Source: an uncultured Agathobacter sp.
GTDB taxonomy: Bacteria > Bacillota > Clostridia > Lachnospirales > Lachnospiraceae
Direction: 5' to 3'
NCBI GenBank assembly: GCA_910587655.1
Contig: CAJUND010000009.1
Location: 1 to 64,000 of the forward strand
DNA: 64,000 nucleotides
Below, one piece after another: positions 15,604 through 24,832 of this stretch (position 1 is its first letter; each line of letters opens with the position of its first letter). Position numbers and translations under genes: made by a program. Below the pieces are notes generated by a model. That model had not been told where the DNA came from. It ran no database searches and worked only from the letters and a program-made list of their open reading frames with translations.

Positions 15604-17637
15604 ATGGACAATCAGACAGGCAACCATCCGGGCGGCGGAAGTTTTAACGGAAATGAATATAATGGAAATAACTACAATAATGGCGGCGGAAACCAGAACA
15701 ACGGCGGAAACAATGGAAACGGCGGCAATAACGGAGGCAGGAAGAACAATCATAACGGACAGGTTATCTTAAGTTTTATTATGGTAACGCTTGTGGCGCT
15801 GTTTGTGGTGTCACTGCTGGTAAGCAGGTTTACGCAGATGAGTTCCAGGGAGACTACATACTCCGAATTTCTGGAGCAGCTTGACAAAAAAAATATTAAA
15901 TCAGTTAAGTTCAGCAGCTATGAGATGGATTATACGCTTGTTAAGGATAAGCAGTCTTACGAAGTTACGTATTATACCGGTATTATTAACGATCCGGAAT
16001 TAATTAAGACGTTAAAAACCGCAAAAACATCCAAGGGCAAGAATATCGAGCTTTCAGCAGCTGTGCCGGATAATACTTCCACATGGCTGGTAAATATCTT
16101 AAGCTTTGTGATTCCCCTGGTGCTAATCTGGATTCTTTTCGGAATGCTGATTAAGCGTATGGGCAACGGTACGATGGGTGTCGGAAAGACCACGGCAAAG
16201 GTCTATGTGGAAAAATCCACCGGAGTTACCTTTAAGGATGTTGCCGGACAGAATGAGGCTAAGGAATCCCTGCAGGAGGTTGTGGATTTTCTTCACAATC
16301 CCAAGAAATACCGCGATATCGGGGCAAAGCTTCCAAAGGGTGCGCTGCTTGTGGGACCTCCGGGTACCGGTAAGACGCTTCTTGCAAAGGCGGTTGCCGG
16401 CGAAGCGAACGTACCGTTTTTCTCACTTGCCGGTTCTGACTTTGTGGAAATGTTTGTCGGCGTGGGTGCGTCCCGTGTGAGGGATTTATTTAAAGAAGCG
16501 CAGAAGATGGCGCCGTGTATTATTTTTATTGATGAGATTGATGCAATCGGAAAGAGCCGTGACAGCAGGTACGGAGGCGGCAATGACGAGCGTGAGCAGA
16601 CGTTAAACCAGCTGCTTGCGGAAATGGACGGCTTCGACCCGTCCAAGGGGATTTTAATCCTTGCAGCAACCAACCGTCCGGAGGTGCTTGACAAGGCGCT
16701 GCTTCGTCCGGGTCGATTTGACCGCAGGATCATTGTGGATAAGCCGGACCTGAAAGGCCGTCTGGAGACGCTTAAGGTTCATTCCAAGGATGTGCATATG
16801 GATGAAAGCGTGGATCTGGATGCGCTTGCGCTTGCCACGGCAGGACTTGTCGGTTCCGATCTTGCAAATATGATAAATGAGGCTGCCATCAATGCAGTTA
16901 AAAATAACAGGAAGTTTGTCAACCAGTCGGATTTATTTGAAGCGTTTGAGCTTGTGGCTGTCGGCGGCAAGGAAAAGAAAGACCGTGTCATGGGTGAAAG
17001 GGAGCGCAGAATCGTTTCCTACCATGAAGTGGGCCATGCACTGGTATCCGCACTGCAGAAAAATACGGAGCCGGTACAAAAGATTACCATTGTTCCCCGT
17101 ACCATGGGAGCGCTCGGATATACCCTGCAGACGCCGGAGGAAGAAAAATACCTGGAAACCAAGGATGAGCTTCTTGCCAAAATCAACACCTATATGGCAG
17201 GACGTGCGGCAGAGGTGCTGGTGTTTGAGTCGGCAACCAGCGGCGCGGCAAATGATATCGAGCAGGCGACCAAGATTGCAAGGGCAATGGTTACCATGTA
17301 CGGAATGTCCGATAAATTCGGCATGATGTGCCTTGCCACAGTGGAAAACCAGTATCTGGACGGACGCGCAGGCTTAATCTGCGGGGAGGATACCGCAGGC
17401 ATGATTGACAGGGAAGTACTGGATATCATTAACCATGCTTACGAAACAGCCATGCAGCTTCTCGTGGAAAACCGTGAAATTTTAAACCATATCAGCGACT
17501 ATCTGTATGAGAAAGAAACAATTACCGGTAAGGAATTTATGAGCATTTACCGCGAAATGAAAGGGCTTCCGCAGGAAGATGAAAAAGATGCAGAAAGCAG
17601 TCCGACTGTAAAGCCGGAGGAAACAGCCAATGTTTGA
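15604..17637 (+). CDS. ftsH: ATP-dependent zinc metalloprotease FtsH
   Basis: A 677-residue membrane-bound AAA+ protease. A Gly/Asn-rich cytoplasmic leader (about residues 5-50) precedes the first membrane helix (VILSFIMVTLVALFVVSLLV), an extracytoplasmic domain and a second helix (VNILSFVIPLVLIWILFGML). The AAA domain has Walker A GPPGTGKTLLAKAV, Walker B IIFIDEIDAIG and an arginine-finger region RPGRFDRR; the protease domain has the zinc motif HEVGH. The Asn/Gly-rich leader is longer than usual. GGAGGGCAT precedes the ATG. Its end overlaps the start of uvrC by 8 bases, so translation is probably coupled. Confidence 0.96.
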   Translation: MDNQTGNHPGGGSFNGNEYNGNNYNNGGGNQNNGGNNGNGGNNGGRKNNHNGQVILSFIMVTLVALFVVSLLVSRFTQMSSRETTYSEFLEQLDKKNIKSVKFSSYEMDYTLVKDKQSYEVTYYTGIINDPELIKTLKTAKTSKGKNIELSAAVPDNTSTWLVNILSFVIPLVLIWILFGMLIKRMGNGTMGVGKTTAKVYVEKSTGVTFKDVAGQNEAKESLQEVVDFLHNPKKYRDIGAKLPKGALLVGPPGTGKTLLAKAVAGEANVPFFSLAGSDFVEMFVGVGASRVRDLFKEAQKMAPCIIFIDEIDAIGKSRDSRYGGGNDEREQTLNQLLAEMDGFDPSKGILILAATNRPEVLDKALLRPGRFDRRIIVDKPDLKGRLETLKVHSKDVHMDESVDLDALALATAGLVGSDLANMINEAAINAVKNNRKFVNQSDLFEAFELVAVGGKEKKDRVMGERERRIVSYHEVGHALVSALQKNTEPVQKITIVPRTMGALGYTLQTPEEEKYLETKDELLAKINTYMAGRAAEVLVFESATSGAANDIEQATKIARAMVTMYGMSDKFGMMCLATVENQYLDGRAGLICGEDTAGMIDREVLDIINHAYETAMQLLVENREILNHISDYLYEKETITGKEFMSIYREMKGLPQEDEKDAESSPTVKPEETANV

Positions 17638-19498
17638 TTTTGAAGAAGAACTTCGTAAACTCCCGGATGCGCCGGGAGTTTATATTATGCATGACAAAAC
17701 AGATGCGATTATTTATATCGGCAAGGCGTTAAGCCTGCGGAAACGTGTGCGGCAGTATTTCCAGCCCAGCCATGATGAGGGTATCAAAAAAAGGCAGATG
17801 GTGGAGCATATTGCGGCATTTGAGTATATCGTCACGGATTCCGAGCTGGAGGCGCTCGTGCTTGAATGCAACCTGATTAAGGAGCATACCCCGAAATACA
17901 ATACCATGCTGCGCGACGATAAGACATACCCGTATATCCGGGTCACAGTTGCAGAGGATTTTCCGCGGGTGCAGTTTGCCAGACAGCTGAAAAAGGATAA
18001 ATCGCGGTATTTCGGTCCCTATACAAGCGCGGGTGCAGTAAAGGATACCATCGAACTGATTAACAAAATTTACAGGCTGCGCACCTGTAACAGAAAGCTT
18101 CCCAGGGACATTGGGAAAGAACGCGCCTGTTTAAACTATCATATCCACCAGTGTGCGGCGCCCTGCCAGGGAAATATCAGTAAGGAGGAATATAACGGGC
18201 AGGTGCAGAAAGCACTGGAATTTTTAAATGGTAATTATACTTCTGTCACAAAAGAGCTTGAAGAGCGGATGCAGCAGGCTTCTGAGAAGATGGAGTTTGA
18301 AAAGGCAATTGAGTACCGGGAGCTTTTAAACAGTGTAAAGCAGATTGCGCAGAAGCAGAAAATTACCAGCATGGACCAGGAGGACAAGGATATTATTGCG
18401 CTTGCAAGCGATGATACGGACGCTGTGGTACAGGTGTTTTTTATCCGGGGCGGCAAACTGATTGGCAGGGACCATTTTCATGTGCGTGTCGGAACGGAGG
18501 AGAATACCAGCGACATCCTTGTAAATTTTGTCAAGCAGTTTTATTCCGGAACGCCGTTTATTCCGCGTGAAATTATGCTGCAGGAGTCCATTGAGGATAT
18601 CCCGGTTCTGGAGGAGTGGCTCACGAAGAAGCGCGGCAGAAAGGTTACCATCCGGATACCGCAGAAGGGACTCAAGGAAAAGCTCGTGGAACTGGCGGCA
18701 AAAAATGCAGACCTTGTGTTAAGCCAGGACAAGGAAAAAATAAAGCGCGAGGAAGGCAGGACCATAGGGGCTGTCCGGGAGCTGGAACAGCTTCTTGGCA
18801 TGAAAGGGTTAAACCGGATGGAGGCGTACGATATTTCCAATATCAACGGGTTTGAAACCGTAGGTTCCATGGTTGTTTATGAAAAAGGAAAGCCGAAACG
18901 CAGTGATTACCGCAAATTCAGGCTGAAAACAGTGACCGGACCGGATGACTATGCATCCATGCATGAGGTTCTGACCAGACGGTTTTCACATGGCATGAAA
19001 GAACAGGAGGAGCTGGCGGACAAGGAACTGCCGCAGGAAGTCGGAAGTTTTACAAGGTTTCCGGATATCATACTGATGGATGGCGGCAGAGGCCAGGTGA
19101 ATATCTGTTTACAGGTGCTGGGGGAGCTGGGGCTTTCCATTCCTGTCTGCGGTATGGTAAAGGACGATAATCACCGTACGCGCGGACTGTACTATCATAA
19201 TACGGAAATTCCCATAGACCGCCACGGGGAGGGGTTTAAGCTGATTACCCGTATCCAGGATGAGGCGCACCGGTTTGCCATTGAGTACCACCGTTCGCTG
19301 CGGTCAAAGTCGCAGGTGCATTCCCTGCTCGATGATATCGAGGGAGTGGGTCCTGCAAGGCGCAAGGCATTAATGCGCCGTTTCCAGTCGCTGGAAAACA
19401 TAAAAAACGCGTCAGTCGAAGAACTTGCACAGACCGAAAACATGAACGCTGCCGTCGCGCAGAACGTATATGATTTTCTGCGGAAACCGCGCCAGTGA
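17630..19498 (+). CDS. uvrC: Excinuclease ABC subunit C
   Basis: A 622-residue nucleotide-excision-repair nuclease. In order: GIY-YIG domain (VYIMHDKTDAIIYIGKALSL, near the N-terminus) for the 3' incision; a cysteine-containing stretch; a UVR domain (MEFEKAIEYRELLNSV, about 215) that binds UvrB; an RNase H-like domain (AYDISNINGFETVGSMVVYE) for the 5' incision; and C-terminal helix-hairpin-helix motifs (LLDDIEGVGPARRKALMRRF). Length and order are standard. It overlaps ftsH, and a palindromic element begins 10 bases after its stop codon. Confidence 0.97.
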   Translation: MFDFEEELRKLPDAPGVYIMHDKTDAIIYIGKALSLRKRVRQYFQPSHDEGIKKRQMVEHIAAFEYIVTDSELEALVLECNLIKEHTPKYNTMLRDDKTYPYIRVTVAEDFPRVQFARQLKKDKSRYFGPYTSAGAVKDTIELINKIYRLRTCNRKLPRDIGKERACLNYHIHQCAAPCQGNISKEEYNGQVQKALEFLNGNYTSVTKELEERMQQASEKMEFEKAIEYRELLNSVKQIAQKQKITSMDQEDKDIIALASDDTDAVVQVFFIRGGKLIGRDHFHVRVGTEENTSDILVNFVKQFYSGTPFIPREIMLQESIEDIPVLEEWLTKKRGRKVTIRIPQKGLKEKLVELAAKNADLVLSQDKEKIKREEGRTIGAVRELEQLLGMKGLNRMEAYDISNINGFETVGSMVVYEKGKPKRSDYRKFRLKTVTGPDDYASMHEVLTRRFSHGMKEQEELADKELPQEVGSFTRFPDIILMDGGRGQVNICLQVLGELGLSIPVCGMVKDDNHRTRGLYYHNTEIPIDRHGEGFKLITRIQDEAHRFAIEYHRSLRSKSQVHSLLDDIEGVGPARRKALMRRFQSLENIKNASVEELAQTENMNAAVAQNVYDFLRKPRQ

Positions 19499-19508
19499 AA
19501 ATATATGG

Positions 19509-19672
19509 TAACAGTTCAGCCATAGCTGACTGGATGGACGAATCATGCTGGCATGAATGAGTACATTCAGTCAGCTATGAGCGGAGCGCCCGATTATGAG
19601 CAAAGTTAGCTGCGGCAGCAGCGAGAAAGCAGCGCAGCTGCGGCTTTGCGAATGGCGCGGGCTGAACTGTTA
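19509..19672. repeat. 164-bp palindromic element with 13-bp terminal inverted repeats (copy 2)
   Basis: The ends are TAACAGTTCAGCC and its exact complement GGCTGAACTGTTA. Inside are a nested inverted repeat CATAGCTGACTG...CAGTCAGCTATG around a small TCATGC/GCATGA hairpin, and a second AGCTGCG...CGCAGCT hairpin. The right part matches 57-93 in inverse orientation, with one mismatch in 37 bases. It has no coding capacity and no clear target duplication. It lies between uvrC and the hprK promoter and looks like a MITE or REP-type structured repeat. Confidence 0.75.
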
Positions 19673-19701
19673 AAATTTGTGTAACAGTACACCGGGAAGT
19701 C

Positions 19702-19730
19702 TTGTGATAACGGTATATCAGTGGTACAAT
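19702..19730 (+). promoter_or_regulatory. Promoter of the hprK gene cluster
   Basis: TTGTGA (19702-19707), 17-base spacer, TACAAT (19725-19730), 34 bases before hprK. It lies just outside the palindromic element. Confidence 0.65.
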
Positions 19731-19764
19731 CGGATATATATTAAATGAAGGAGAAAAAGAAAAT

Positions 19765-20709
19765 ATGCGGAATAACTACAGCGTCAGCGTTGCAAAAATT
19801 GCGGAAATGCTGGACTTAAAAAATTTTACCAGCGATATAGACCTGAAAAAGCGCAAGATTATATCCTGCGATGTCAACCGTCCTGCCCTCCAGCTTACAG
19901 GCTATTTTGAGCATTTTGAGGAATCCAGGGTTGAGATTATCGGAAACGTGGAATATACTTACATACAGCATATGAGCGATGAGGAAAAAAGACTCCGTTA
20001 CAGTTCTTTTATGGAATTTGAAATTCCCTGCATCATTTTCTGCCGGGACTTAATGCCTGGGGAAATTTTTCTGGAGGAAGCCGCGGCACACGGCGTACCG
20101 GTGCTTGGAACCGGACGGCCGACGTCGGAATTTATGGCGGAGCTGATTCTTGCGCTTGGGGAACAGCTTGCCCCGAGCATCACGATACACGGCGTGCTGG
20201 TGGATGTGTACGGCGAGGGACTGATGATTACCGGGGACAGCGGAATCGGAAAAAGCGAGGCCGCGCTGGAGCTGATTCGCCGCGGACACCGTCTGGTTAC
20301 CGATGATGTCGTGGAAATCCGTAAGATTAACGAGCATACCCTGATGGGAACTTCCCCGGAGGTAACAAGGCATTTTATTGAACTGCGGGGTATAGGAATC
20401 ATAGATGTGAAGACACTATATGGTGTTGAGTGTGTAAAGGAAAAACAGCAGATTGATTTAGTCATCAAGCTGGAGGACTGGAAAAAGGATGCAGATTATG
20501 ACCGGCTGGGGCTGGAGGAGGAATACATTGAGTATCTGGGCAACAAGGTGGTCTGCCATTCCCTTCCGATTCGTCCGGGGCGGAACCTTGCGGTCATCTG
20601 CGAAACGGCAGCAGTCAACCACAGGCAGAAGAAGATGGGCTACAATGCGGCGCAGGAGCTGTACCGCAGGGTGCAGAAAAACATGACAAGAAGCAGCGAG
20701 GAAGAATAG
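19765..20709 (+). CDS. hprK: HPr kinase/phosphorylase
   Basis: A 314-residue enzyme that phosphorylates and dephosphorylates Ser46 of HPr, the central switch of carbon catabolite control in Firmicutes. The N-terminal domain covers about residues 1-130; the catalytic domain has the P-loop MITGDSGIGKSEAALELI (about 152-169), followed by RLVTDDVVEI and the ELRGIGIIDVKTLYG signature. Length is normal. A GAAGGAG site precedes the ATG. It heads a run of same-strand genes ending with the lipid kinase. Confidence 0.96.
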   Translation: MRNNYSVSVAKIAEMLDLKNFTSDIDLKKRKIISCDVNRPALQLTGYFEHFEESRVEIIGNVEYTYIQHMSDEEKRLRYSSFMEFEIPCIIFCRDLMPGEIFLEEAAAHGVPVLGTGRPTSEFMAELILALGEQLAPSITIHGVLVDVYGEGLMITGDSGIGKSEAALELIRRGHRLVTDDVVEIRKINEHTLMGTSPEVTRHFIELRGIGIIDVKTLYGVECVKEKQQIDLVIKLEDWKKDADYDRLGLEEEYIEYLGNKVVCHSLPIRPGRNLAVICETAAVNHRQKKMGYNAAQELYRRVQKNMTRSSEEE

Positions 20710-20742
20710 CTGCCGGATATAGTTCAGGAAATGAGGATCAGT

Positions 20743-22143
20743 ATGGAAAAGAAAGATGCGTGGAAAAAATATTCACAGAAGAAAGAGCGTGAAAAAGTAA
20801 TGCAGTTTGCGGAGGATTACCGTAAATTTATTTCTGAAAATAAAACAGAACGGGAATGCGCGCAGGCATTTTACCAGGAGGCAAAGCGGATGGGCTTTCT
20901 GGACCTGGATGAATTAATCGAAAAAAAGAAAAAGCCTGCAGCAGGCGACAAAATAATTGCGAATAACATGGGAAAAGGCATTGCCATGTTTATTATGGGA
21001 AAAAAGCCGCTGGAACAGGGAATGAATATTCTCGGCGCGCACATTGATTCCCCAAGGCTTGATTTAAAGCAGGTTCCGTTATATGAGGATAACGGGATGG
21101 CGATGTTTGACACCCATTATTATGGCGGAGTAAAAAAATACCAGTGGGTGACGCTCCCGCTTGCACTGCACGGCGTCATCTGTAAAAAAGACGGAACGAC
21201 GGTTCCTGTCAGTGTGGGGGACCGGCCGCAGGACCCGGTGTTTGGCGTGAGCGACCTTTTAATCCACCTTGCCGGTGAGCAGATGGACAAAAAGGCGGCA
21301 AAGGTCATAGAGGGTGAAAACCTGGATCTGTTAATCGGCAGTATTCCGGCAGAGGACGACGGGGACGATGAAAAAAAGAAAAAAGACCGCGTAAAAGCAA
21401 ATATTCTTGATATTCTTGCAAAGCAGTACGGAATCGAAGAAGAGGATTTTCTGTCCGCAGAGATTGAGGTGGTTCCGGCAGGCGAGGCACGGGATTACGG
21501 CTTTGACCGCAGTATGCTGATGGGATACGGGCATGACGACAGGGTATGCGCCTACCCGTCCTTTGAGGCAATGCGCCAGATGAAGGAGCCGGAATATACC
21601 AGCGTCTGCCTTCTGGTTGATAAAGAAGAAATCGGAAGCGTCGGTGCATCCGGAATGCAGTCCCGTTTCTTTGAAAACTGTGTGGCAGAGGTATTAAACC
21701 TTACCGGGGAATACAGTGAGCTTGCCGTCCGCCGTGCCATGAAAAATTCCAGGGTGCTTTCTTCTGATGTGTCGGCGGCATTTGACCCGAATTACCCTTC
21801 CGTTATGGATAAAAACAACTGTGCCTTTTTTGGCAAAGGGCTGGTCGTAAACAAATATACCGGGGCAAGGGGAAAGTCCGGCTCCAATGACGCCAACGCT
21901 GAATATATGGCGAAACTGCGCAGAATATTTGACGACAATGATGTATCGTTCCAGACGGCTGAGCTTGGCAAAGTGGACCAGGGCGGCGGCGGAACAATCG
22001 CCTATATTCTTGCAAATTATGATATGAATGTGATAGACAGCGGTGTTGCTGTTTTAAATATGCATGCTCCGTGGGAGATTATCAGTAAGGTAGACCTGTA
22101 TGAGGCGCTGCGGGGGTATGTGGCATTTTTAAAGGAGGCGTAA
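20743..22143 (+). CDS. apeB: M18 family aminopeptidase
   Basis: A 466-residue metalloaminopeptidase of family M18 that removes N-terminal residues (typically Asp/Glu or neutral) from peptides in the cytoplasm. Metal-binding and catalytic motifs are visible: GAHIDSPRLDLK (about 95-106), GYGHDDRVCAYPSFEA, LVDKEEIGSVGASGM and the late HAPWEI. It carries a KKK-rich insert (DDGDDEKKKKDRVK) typical of clostridial members. The start at 20743 has AGGA 5 bases upstream and is preferred to an ATG at 20731. Its stop overlaps the murB start by one base. Confidence 0.93.
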   Translation: MEKKDAWKKYSQKKEREKVMQFAEDYRKFISENKTERECAQAFYQEAKRMGFLDLDELIEKKKKPAAGDKIIANNMGKGIAMFIMGKKPLEQGMNILGAHIDSPRLDLKQVPLYEDNGMAMFDTHYYGGVKKYQWVTLPLALHGVICKKDGTTVPVSVGDRPQDPVFGVSDLLIHLAGEQMDKKAAKVIEGENLDLLIGSIPAEDDGDDEKKKKDRVKANILDILAKQYGIEEEDFLSAEIEVVPAGEARDYGFDRSMLMGYGHDDRVCAYPSFEAMRQMKEPEYTSVCLLVDKEEIGSVGASGMQSRFFENCVAEVLNLTGEYSELAVRRAMKNSRVLSSDVSAAFDPNYPSVMDKNNCAFFGKGLVVNKYTGARGKSGSNDANAEYMAKLRRIFDDNDVSFQTAELGKVDQGGGGTIAYILANYDMNVIDSGVAVLNMHAPWEIISKVDLYEALRGYVAFLKEA

Positions 22144-23048
22144 TGGCAGGTTTTAAAGAACGGCTTCTGGAGAAACTTCCGGGGCTTGACATCCGGCAGG
22201 AAGAGCCAATGAAAAATCATACGACTTTCAGAATCGGCGGACCGGCGGAATACTATATCTGTCCCAAAAAAGATGAGACAGCAGTGATACTTTCTGCGGC
22301 AGGGGAATGTAACATTCCTGTTACCATTATCGGCAACGGCAGCAACCTGCTGGTGGCTGACGGCGGTATCCGCGGTCTTGTGCTGGAAATCGGAAGCGGC
22401 ATGTGCGAAGTTTTTGCGGAAGGAAACACCATCCGGGCACAGGCAGGCGCGCTTTTGTCAAAGGTGGCACAGGCGGCAGCAAACGCAGGGCTGTCAGGGC
22501 TGGAGTTTGCCTCCGGGATTCCGGGCAGCGTCGGCGGCGCCGTTACCATGAACGCCGGGGCATACGACGGCGAAATGAAACATGTGGTAAGCCTTGTGAC
22601 AGTTCTTACACCGGAGGGAAAGGAACTTGTCCTTTCCCCGGAAGAACTGGAGTTTTCCTACCGGCACAGCTGCATCCCCCGGAATGGTTATCTGGTGCTT
22701 GAGGCACAGTTTCTGCTTACGCCAGGGGATAAAGAGGAAATTTCAGAAAAAATGGCGGGATTCCGTGACCGCAGGATTGAGAAACAGCCGCTGGAATATC
22801 CGAGCGCGGGAAGCACCTTCAAGCGTCCGCAGGGATATTTTGCCGGAAAACTGATTATGGATGCGGGACTGCGCGGCTATATGGTCGGCGGTGCGCAGGT
22901 ATCCGAGAAGCACTGCGGGTTTGTCATCAATAAAAACAATGCCACTGCGGCGGATGTGCGGCAGCTGATGACGGATGTGCAGAATAAAATCAGGGAACAG
23001 TTCGGGGTCAGTCTGGAACCGGAAGTAAAGATGATAGGGGATTTTTAA
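22143..23048 (+). CDS. murB: UDP-N-acetylmuramate dehydrogenase
   Basis: A 301-residue FAD enzyme that reduces UDP-GlcNAc-enolpyruvate to UDP-MurNAc in peptidoglycan synthesis. Motifs: HTTFRIGGPA near the N-terminus, the FAD-binding IIGNGSNLLVADGGIRG, and GIPGSVGGAVTMNAGAYDGE. A catalytic region SAGSTFKRPQG carries the proton-donating serine, and the C-terminal glutamate is in SLEPEVKMIG. The shape matches the type II MurB of Firmicutes. It starts inside the stop codon of the aminopeptidase gene. Confidence 0.96.
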   Translation: MAGFKERLLEKLPGLDIRQEEPMKNHTTFRIGGPAEYYICPKKDETAVILSAAGECNIPVTIIGNGSNLLVADGGIRGLVLEIGSGMCEVFAEGNTIRAQAGALLSKVAQAAANAGLSGLEFASGIPGSVGGAVTMNAGAYDGEMKHVVSLVTVLTPEGKELVLSPEELEFSYRHSCIPRNGYLVLEAQFLLTPGDKEEISEKMAGFRDRRIEKQPLEYPSAGSTFKRPQGYFAGKLIMDAGLRGYMVGGAQVSEKHCGFVINKNNATAADVRQLMTDVQNKIREQFGVSLEPEVKMIGDF

Positions 23049-23060
23049 GGAGTAATACAT

Positions 23061-23942
23061 ATGCGTTTTGTCATTGTAACGGGTATGTCAGGAGCGGGCA
23101 AGAGCACGGCGATGAAGATGATGGAGGATATGGGTTTCTTCTGTATTGACAATCTTCCTGTTCCGCTTCTGGATAAACTGGTTGATTTTACAACAAATTT
23201 TGATACACAGATGAAAAATATTGCCATCGGCATAGATGCAAGAAGCGGGGAACGTCTGGATACCGTGGAAGGGATGCTGGAAATCCTCAAAGAAAAGGAC
23301 GTCAAATATGAAGTGCTGTTTCTGGACGCCGAGGATAGTGTGCTTGTCAAGCGTTATAAAGAAACAAGGCGAAACCATCCGCTGGCGCCGGGAGAGCGCG
23401 TGAACAAGGGAATCGGGCTGGAGCGCAAAAAGCTGGAATTCCTTAAAAAAGAAGCTGATTTTATTATAGATACCAGCCGTCTTTTAACAAGGGAATTAAA
23501 GGCAGAGCTTGAGAAAATCTTTGTGCAGGATGAGCAGTTTAAAAGCCTCTTCGTTACCATTCTTTCTTTTGGGTTTAAATACGGGATTCCGGCGGATTCG
23601 GACCTGGTGATGGACGTCCGGTTTCTGCCGAATCCCTACTATGTGGAAGGACTGCGCGCCAAAACCGGAAACGATGTTGAAATCCAGCAGTATGTCATGC
23701 AGTTTGACGAGGCGGGAGTTTTTCTGGATAAGCTGGAGGACCTTGTGAAATTTCTGATACCGTATTATATATCAGAAGGAAAAAACCAGCTTGTATTATC
23801 CATCGGCTGTACCGGGGGAAAGCACAGGTCGGTGACGCTTGCAAACGAAATCTATAAGCGGCTGAATGCGCAGGAGACCATGGAATACGGACTGAAAATT
23901 GAGCACCGTGATATAGAAAAGGATGCCATAAGGGGAAAATAA
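23061..23942 (+). CDS. rapZ: RapZ-family nucleotide-binding protein (YvcJ group)
   Basis: A 293-residue P-loop protein. The Walker A motif GMSGAGKSTAMKMMED is at residues 8-23, IDARSGE and FLDAEDSVLVKRYKETRR follow, and the C-terminal domain holds GCTGGKHRSVTLANEIYKRL. In E. coli RapZ guides RNase E to GlmZ; in Firmicutes (YvcJ) the role is less clear. The order murB-rapZ-whiA is conserved in Clostridia. It ends directly at the start of whiA. Confidence 0.95.
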   Translation: MRFVIVTGMSGAGKSTAMKMMEDMGFFCIDNLPVPLLDKLVDFTTNFDTQMKNIAIGIDARSGERLDTVEGMLEILKEKDVKYEVLFLDAEDSVLVKRYKETRRNHPLAPGERVNKGIGLERKKLEFLKKEADFIIDTSRLLTRELKAELEKIFVQDEQFKSLFVTILSFGFKYGIPADSDLVMDVRFLPNPYYVEGLRAKTGNDVEIQQYVMQFDEAGVFLDKLEDLVKFLIPYYISEGKNQLVLSIGCTGGKHRSVTLANEIYKRLNAQETMEYGLKIEHRDIEKDAIRGK

Positions 23943-24791
23943 ATGTCATTTTCGAGCGAGGTCAGGGAGGAACTGAACAGACAGTACGGAAAAAGCAGGC
24001 ACTGCCAGATTGCGGAAATGGCAGGAATGCTTGAAATGGAAGGAAAAATAAATCCCGTTTCCCGTGAAATCACATTTATGGCTGGAAATGAAATTCTAAA
24101 AGAAAAATATCTGAAATTACGGAAACGGGCGTTTGGTGAGGAAGCCTCTGATGCAAAGATTTTAGAGGCGCTGCGCTGGGACGGGAAGCAGACGCAGATT
24201 CTTCGGACGGACGGTCTTTTATTACAGAGAACATGCTGTAAGCGGGCGTTTGTCCGCGGCGCATTTATGGCGGCAGGTTCTATCAGCAATCCAAACAAGG
24301 CTTACCATTTTGAAATTGTATGCAGAAACATGGAGCAGGCGCTGCAGCTGCAGGAAATTATGGAATATTTTGACATGGAAGCAAAGATTGTGGAGAGGAA
24401 GGAACGTTTTGTCCTGTACCTGAAAGAAGGAGCACAGATTGTGGATATGTTAAACGTGATGGAAGCCAGCGTGTCCCTGATGAATCTGGAAAATGTGCGG
24501 ATTTTAAAGGAAATGCGCAATTCTGTGAACCGCAGGGTAAACTGTGAGACGGCAAACATTAACAAAACAGTCAGCGCGGCAGTCCGGCAGATTGAGGATA
24601 TCCGTAAAATCAGGGATACCATCGGGTTTGGCAGTCTGCCGTACCAGCTTGCAGAAATCGCACAGGCGAGGCTGGATCATCCTGACGCCACATTAAAAGA
24701 GCTTGGCGCAGGGCTTACCCCGCCCGTCGGTAAATCCGGCGTCAACCACCGGCTGCGGAAGCTGGCGCAAATCGCTGATGAAATTCCGTAA
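23943..24791 (+). CDS. whiA: WhiA DNA-binding protein
   Basis: A 282-residue protein with an N-terminal LAGLIDADG-like domain (GAFMAAGSISNPNKAYHFEI, about residues 100-120) and a C-terminal helix-turn-helix (ELGAGLTPPVGKSGVNHRLRKL, at the end). WhiA controls sporulation genes in Streptomyces and chromosome segregation and division in Bacillus. It is somewhat shorter than the about 315 residues of many homologues but appears complete at both ends. Its ATG follows the rapZ stop with no gap. Confidence 0.94.
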   Translation: MSFSSEVREELNRQYGKSRHCQIAEMAGMLEMEGKINPVSREITFMAGNEILKEKYLKLRKRAFGEEASDAKILEALRWDGKQTQILRTDGLLLQRTCCKRAFVRGAFMAAGSISNPNKAYHFEIVCRNMEQALQLQEIMEYFDMEAKIVERKERFVLYLKEGAQIVDMLNVMEASVSLMNLENVRILKEMRNSVNRRVNCETANINKTVSAAVRQIEDIRKIRDTIGFGSLPYQLAEIAQARLDHPDATLKELGAGLTPPVGKSGVNHRLRKLAQIADEIP

Positions 24792-24832
24792 CAGCATAAA
24801 AAATTATAGGAGAAACAGGAGATTACATACAT

